Shown here one piece after another: positions 60,417 to 64,000 of a stretch of 64,000 nucleotides of DNA (position 1 is the first letter of the stretch; each line of letters begins with the position of its first letter). Made by a program: the position numbers and the translations under genes. The notes under the pieces are model-generated. The model did not search any database. It was given only the letters and a program-made list of their open reading frames with translations, and had not been told where the DNA came from. The DNA is from an uncultured Phascolarctobacterium sp. (GTDB lineage Bacteria > Bacillota > Negativicutes > Acidaminococcales > Acidaminococcaceae): the NCBI GenBank assembly GCA_949295115.1, contig CASFJU010000016.1:1-64000 (forward strand), in the 5' to 3' direction.

Positions 60417-60893
60417 TTAATCAGCATCCTGCAGAACCTGCCTGCCTGTTCTGACAAGCTGCTGCATATCTTCTTCAGCTAAATAATTTTTATAACTGGT
60501 ATTGCTGTTTATATTTTGCTCAGCCGGCGCCGCCTGTTTTGTTTCCGGTTCCGGTTGGGTAGTAACTGTTTGCTGCGGCACTGCTGCCGCTTGTTTTTGT
60601 GCGGGCGCAACCGCGGCTGCCGCCGGGATGTTTACCGCTTCATCGTGCGAAACGCCTGCATACCACCAGCCGCCGTAACCTGCCAGCACCAGAAGCACTG
60701 CCAGTATCGCCGCCAGCTTCTGCCTGTTCCATACGCTTACAAGCCCGCGCTTTTCGCGCAGATAGCGGATGGACGCCTCCGCCAGCATCAAATCAAGCTC
60801 GCCCCGCAAGCCGTTGTTTTTGCGGAAGCTCTGCTGGGCATTGTCCAAGCTGCATTTCACATCGTCTATATTATCGTAAATGTCTTTTGCCAC
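60417..60893 (-). CDS. Single-pass membrane protein, possible partner of the sigma factor
   Basis: 158 residues, starting with GTG eight bases after AAGGAG. Cytoplasmic helical part (~1-60, DIYDNIDDVKCSLDNAQQSF), one membrane helix (~65-85, LAAILAVLLVLAGYGGWWY), then a Pro/Ala/Gln-rich periplasmic stretch and a short helical end. Not recognised. It follows a sigma-factor gene and precedes bamA; the topology fits an anti-sigma factor but I see no ASD-type motif. Confidence 0.6.
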   Translation of the reverse strand: MAKDIYDNIDDVKCSLDNAQQSFRKNNGLRGELDLMLAEASIRYLREKRGLVSVWNRQKLAAILAVLLVLAGYGGWWYAGVSHDEAVNIPAAAAVAPAQKQAAAVPQQTVTTQPEPETKQAAPAEQNINSNTSYKNYLAEEDMQQLVRTGRQVLQDAD

Positions 60894-61044
60894 CGCCAAA
60901 ACTCCTTCCTGCACAGACTAATTGAATATATAATCCGTTTTTTCAGGATATTTTATCATGGCAAAATTTATTATATTTTCCCATATTTCAACAATAAATG
61001 CAATAATCCTGCGAAAAAAGTACAACAGCACTGTTTTTCTTGCG

Positions 61045-61683
61045 TTAGCTTCTTTTTAAATCCGCAATAAAATGCGAAAGCATACCGCGGATGCGTTTAA
61101 CGCCGCGTTTTTGCAGGCGGTAGATATGCCCCTGGCTGACGTGGATGCTGTCCGCCATATCGGCAGCAGTGCGGTCTTCAAGGTAAATACCCGTCAGCAC
61201 CTGCTGCTCTTTTTCCGGCAGTCGGTGCAGCGCCTGAGCCACGCGGTCAGTCAGCATGCTTAACTCCGCTTCCTCAAAAGGAGTACGCCCGGAAGAAGCC
61301 AGCACCTCTGCCCAGGCAACGCCCGCAGCGTTGGTATCGTCCAGCGAAAAGCTCCTGCTCTCGTCCTGCTGCAAAAAGTCCAGCATTCTGCCGCGGATAC
61401 GGTGCATGGCAAACACGCTGAAAGCCACGCCGCGTTTATAGTCGTAGCGCTCTGCCGCTTCCAGCAGGCCCAGCATTCCCTCCTGCACCAGTTCCATTAA
61501 CTGCGGCTCGGGCAGTTTAAACCCGGCCGCAATTTTAAACACCAGCGGCTGATAGGATGTCATTAACTTGTTATACGCCTCGCGGTCGCCTCCGGCATAA
61601 AGCTGCCACAGTTCCGTTTCTTCCTCGCGAGTAAGCAGCGGCGTTTTCTGCAGCTCTGCCAGATATTCCTTCAGCATGGGCAT
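61045..61683 (-). CDS. Sigma-70 family RNA polymerase sigma factor (FliA/SigB-like size)
   Basis: 212 residues with region 2 (LMTSYQPLVFKIAAGF, LVQEGMLGLLEAAERYDYKRGVAFSVFAMHRIRGRMLDFLQ) and region 4 (LPEKEQQVLTGIYLEDRTAADMADSIHVSQGHIYRLQKRGVKRIRGML), and a shortened region 3. Its target promoters are unknown. Its place inside the envelope cluster suggests control of outer-membrane genes. The ATG at 61683 is close to AAGGAAGGT; a second ATG two codons later is also possible. Confidence 0.88.
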   Translation of the reverse strand: MPMLKEYLAELQKTPLLTREEETELWQLYAGGDREAYNKLMTSYQPLVFKIAAGFKLPEPQLMELVQEGMLGLLEAAERYDYKRGVAFSVFAMHRIRGRMLDFLQQDESRSFSLDDTNAAGVAWAEVLASSGRTPFEEAELSMLTDRVAQALHRLPEKEQQVLTGIYLEDRTAADMADSIHVSQGHIYRLQKRGVKRIRGMLSHFIADLKRS

Positions 61684-61722
61684 ACCTTCCTTAAAGTTTA
61701 GTCTGTTTATCTTAAAATTTAA

Positions 61723-64000
61723 TTAAAACGTAATTTTGTATTCCACGCCGTACCAGTCGTCCGTCGTGTCGTAATCCTTGTTGCGCTCGTAGTTGATGCT
61801 CATATGGCGCGAGATATCGTACGAGGCAAAAATGCTCTGGCGCTCGCTGTCGTCGCTGACGGTGTAGCCAACCAGCAAATGGTCCGTCAGGTACTTGCTG
61901 ACAAGCAGGTTGTACTGATCCTTCTCGTCCTCTGTCAGCTCGCCGCTGTCCTGCACAAGGCTGTGGCCCGTGCGCAGGCGGCCGGAATAAATCATAAATT
62001 CATTCAGCCCCAGCGTCTGCTTGAAGATTTCTTCAACGTCGCCCAGCACCGTCATTTCCAGCCCGACCGTCATCAGGTTCTGGAAGTCGTCCTGCGTTAC
62101 GCCCTGGTCCGTGCCGGTTACCTCGCGCTGCAAGGTCAGCATCTTGATAATCTGGTCCTTCGTCAGCGACGGGTCACTGCGCAGTACCATGTTCATCTGC
62201 TCCAGCGGGCCTGTTACGCGCAGGAAAATGTCATAACGCCTGAACCGCGCCGTTGCGTCAAGGTTAACCGTCGGCAGAATTTCGCCCGGCACCGGCCACG
62301 CCACGGAAGCGTTGTGGATTTCAAACGGTGTGCGCAGATAGGTAATGGTACCCCTGTCTGCCTTCACGTTGCCATCTATATTAGTATACACTGTACTGCC
62401 CGTTACATGCAATCCTCCGGACAGCCACAAATCGTACAAATATTTGTTGTACAGGTGGATTTTCGGACCAAGCGTTACCTTAACATCCAGCCCGTAATTA
62501 CTGCTGCCTTCGGAAAGTTCCGGTATCGTCGGCATGTTAACCAGTACATCATCCAGTTGGATATCAGCCTGAATGAATGGGCGGTAGCCAACGCCGCCAA
62601 GGCGGCTGCCTGCTTCCGTATTGGTACGCATAAAGTAGCGCTGCGGGCTGATGCCTGCCGTGCCGTTAATGCGGCCGGTAAAGATTTCGGAAGCAAATTC
62701 GGCATCCTTAAACGTGGTGTTGATAACGTAGGTTTTATCTTCATCCGCACGCAGTGCGTAGTTGCCGGAAGCCGTTACCGTGCCCTTGCCCATCTGCATG
62801 GAGAATTCCCTGAGCGCGATTTCGTTGCCGGTAAACGCCACGTCCAGATTGATGTTGTCAAAAATTGTATAAGCGTCGCGCAATTTCAGCGAGCCGCCGT
62901 GCATCAGCACTTCGCCATAAACCAGCGGTTCTTCCAGCGTGCCGGACAGCGTTACCGAGCCGAGCGTTTCGCCCACGCCCCACTCAACCATCGGCGTTAA
63001 GAGATGCAAGAGCCCAAGGCGCGCGTTATCAAGGTTAACCCTGATGTTCATCGCGGCTGCCGGGTTGCGGCGTGCCTCCTTGCTGCGCAGCAAATCAAGC
63101 GGCATATCGCCGGATGCGGTCAGCTTGTAAATATCTTTATTCAGCTGTGCATGGTCAAGCTTCAAGGTGTCGTCAGCAAGGCTCATCTGCACCGTCAGGG
63201 CGTCAAAGCCGATGCCTTCCACGGAACCGTCCAGAAGTTCCAGCCTTGCCGTACCCTGCGGGTTATCAAGGCTGCCCGTCAAATCAACGGCCATATCAAT
63301 TTTGCCGCCGACAGCCAAATCATAATCCAGCAGCGCCGGTACAATCGCCGGGTTGGCGTTATAAGCGCGCGCTTTCAGGCTTAACGAATGGTCGCGCAGG
63401 TTAACCCAGCCGCCCGCTGTTAAACTGCCAACTGCTGCTTCGGCCTCCGTGCCTTTGCTTTCTTCGGGCACGCTTTCCTTAAGTTCCAGCTCGTCAAAAT
63501 TCAGCACGCCTTTTTGCAGACGGCCTTTAAAGCGCATGGAGTCGTAGCTTACGTCCTTAACCTTAATGTCGGACACGCGCATATCGGCAAATACGCCCTT
63601 GTCCTTACCGCCGATAACCAGACGGCCGTCCGCCGTACCGTCGATATCAAGGTCAACCTTCGCCATCTTCATGATGGAGCGCAGGTTGCCGTACATAAAT
63701 TCAACGTCGCCGGTAATATTCTGTTCAACAGCGTCCAGGGTCAGCTCTGCGGCAAACATGCCGTCCGGTGACTGCTCAAACGATGCTTCCACATGGTTGT
63801 TGCGCTGCCCGTCCGCCGTCAGCGTGCCGAGGATGTTTTTCAGTTCTTCGCCGTTAATCAGCACGGAATCACTGTTAATGCTGCCGTCAAAACGCGGCTG
63901 CACCAGCGTACCCGTCAGGCTGCCGTGCGCACTGACAAAGCCGTCCAGATCGACGGTTTCGTCCCTGATGGGCAGGGTGCTTAAATCCATATCGGTAATG
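61723..64000 (-). CDS. tamB: TamB/DUF490 family protein (5' part outside the window)
   Basis: At least 758 codons; the frame stays open to the window edge, so the N-terminus lies beyond and the ATG at 63990 is internal. Long beta-helical repeats typical of AsmA/TamB proteins (VNLRDHSLSLKARAYNANP, GKIDMAVDLTG, LYGEVLMHGGSLKLRDAYTIFDNINLDV) lead into the DUF490 C-terminus with RGTITYLRTPFEIHNASVAWP, LPTVNLDATARFRRYDIFLRVTGPLEQM and the closing GVEYKITF. TamB-like proteins bridge inner and outer membrane and carry phospholipid; the C-terminus docks at a BamA-family barrel, here probably BamA. Confidence 0.92.
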   Translation of the reverse strand, partial: ITDMDLSTLPIRDETVDLDGFVSAHGSLTGTLVQPRFDGSINSDSVLINGEELKNILGTLTADGQRNNHVEASFEQSPDGMFAAELTLDAVEQNITGDVEFMYGNLRSIMKMAKVDLDIDGTADGRLVIGGKDKGVFADMRVSDIKVKDVSYDSMRFKGRLQKGVLNFDELELKESVPEESKGTEAEAAVGSLTAGGWVNLRDHSLSLKARAYNANPAIVPALLDYDLAVGGKIDMAVDLTGSLDNPQGTARLELLDGSVEGIGFDALTVQMSLADDTLKLDHAQLNKDIYKLTASGDMPLDLLRSKEARRNPAAAMNIRVNLDNARLGLLHLLTPMVEWGVGETLGSVTLSGTLEEPLVYGEVLMHGGSLKLRDAYTIFDNINLDVAFTGNEIALREFSMQMGKGTVTASGNYALRADEDKTYVINTTFKDAEFASEIFTGRINGTAGISPQRYFMRTNTEAGSRLGGVGYRPFIQADIQLDDVLVNMPTIPELSEGSSNYGLDVKVTLGPKIHLYNKYLYDLWLSGGLHVTGSTVYTNIDGNVKADRGTITYLRTPFEIHNASVAWPVPGEILPTVNLDATARFRRYDIFLRVTGPLEQMNMVLRSDPSLTKDQIIKMLTLQREVTGTDQGVTQDDFQNLMTVGLEMTVLGDVEEIFKQTLGLNEFMIYSGRLRTGHSLVQDSGELTEDEKDQYNLLVSKYLTDHLLVGYTVSDDSERQSIFASYDISRHMSINYERNKDYDTTDDWYGVEYKITF

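Noticed and set aside
61804-63000. 398-codon plus-strand frame inside tamB
   Set aside because: Mirror frame of the beta-helical coding sequence; composition typical of antisense translation and no start signal.

Overview
The window reads as chromosome of a diderm Firmicute of the class Negativicutes. Low-GC Firmicute style genes (strong AGGAGG ribosome sites, CIRCE, two manganese riboswitches, a BmrR-type promoter) sit beside a complete set of genes for lipopolysaccharide and outer-membrane assembly. The single large outer-membrane cluster and the WaaA-LpxK fusion fit Negativicutes; an Acidaminococcaceae relative such as Phascolarctobacterium is my guess, not something the sequence proves. 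Most genes are moderately GC-rich; several blocks are visibly AT-rich and look acquired.

Layout. 1-12 kb: lgt, a candidate small RNA, a nucleotidyltransferase, a YafY-type regulator, a 540-base element bounded by inverted repeats, a solute symporter, tRNA-Arg, a lipoprotein, then a divergent metal-efflux pair (UPF0016/GDT1 exporter and P-type ATPase), each behind its own yybP-ykoY manganese riboswitch, and an HxlR regulator facing a degenerate metallo-beta-lactamase-fold protein. 11.7-16.7 kb: a Ugp-type sugar/glycerol-phosphate ABC importer with a TIM-barrel isomerase; its binding protein carries an exact 57-base tandem duplication. 16.9-28 kb: LemA/TPM pair, a ParD/ParE-like toxin-antitoxin module with two palindromic operators, an AT-rich MBOAT/SGNH acyl-transfer pair, a CIRCE-controlled small heat-shock protein, a catalytically dead P1B-ATPase-like protein with a MerR regulator, a two-gene SMR pump, a secreted protein, and a DUF234-type ATPase behind long inverted repeats.

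28-32.4 kb is the most unusual part: an AT-rich operon with a WYL regulator (interrupted by an in-frame amber codon), an HNH-nuclease/membrane protein, a helical membrane-anchored protein, and a single-cluster ferredoxin-domain protein whose reading frame can continue 86 codons through an A_AAA_AAG slippery site. I know of no described system with this composition. It lies beside tRNA-Ser(GCT). 32.6-35.3 kb holds a DNA glycosylase, tRNA-Ser(TGA), a cyclodeaminase, a 5'-nucleotidase gene reduced to its two ends, an Lnu(A)-like lincosamide nucleotidyltransferase, and a second copy of part of the 3.2-kb element.

35.3-64 kb, all on the minus strand, is one envelope superoperon. Read in the direction of transcription: tamB, sigma factor, single-pass membrane protein, bamA, an unknown outer-membrane protein, three OmpH/Skp paralogues, lpxD, lpxL-type acyltransferase, lpxC, fabZ, lpxA, lpxI, lpxB, msbA, waaA-lpxK, kdsB, kdsA, kdsD, kdsC, a second lpxL-type gene, lptC, lptA, lptB, one lptF/G gene, DUF3084 and a RuvC-like gene. 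Together these make Kdo2-lipid A, flip and export it, and insert outer-membrane proteins.
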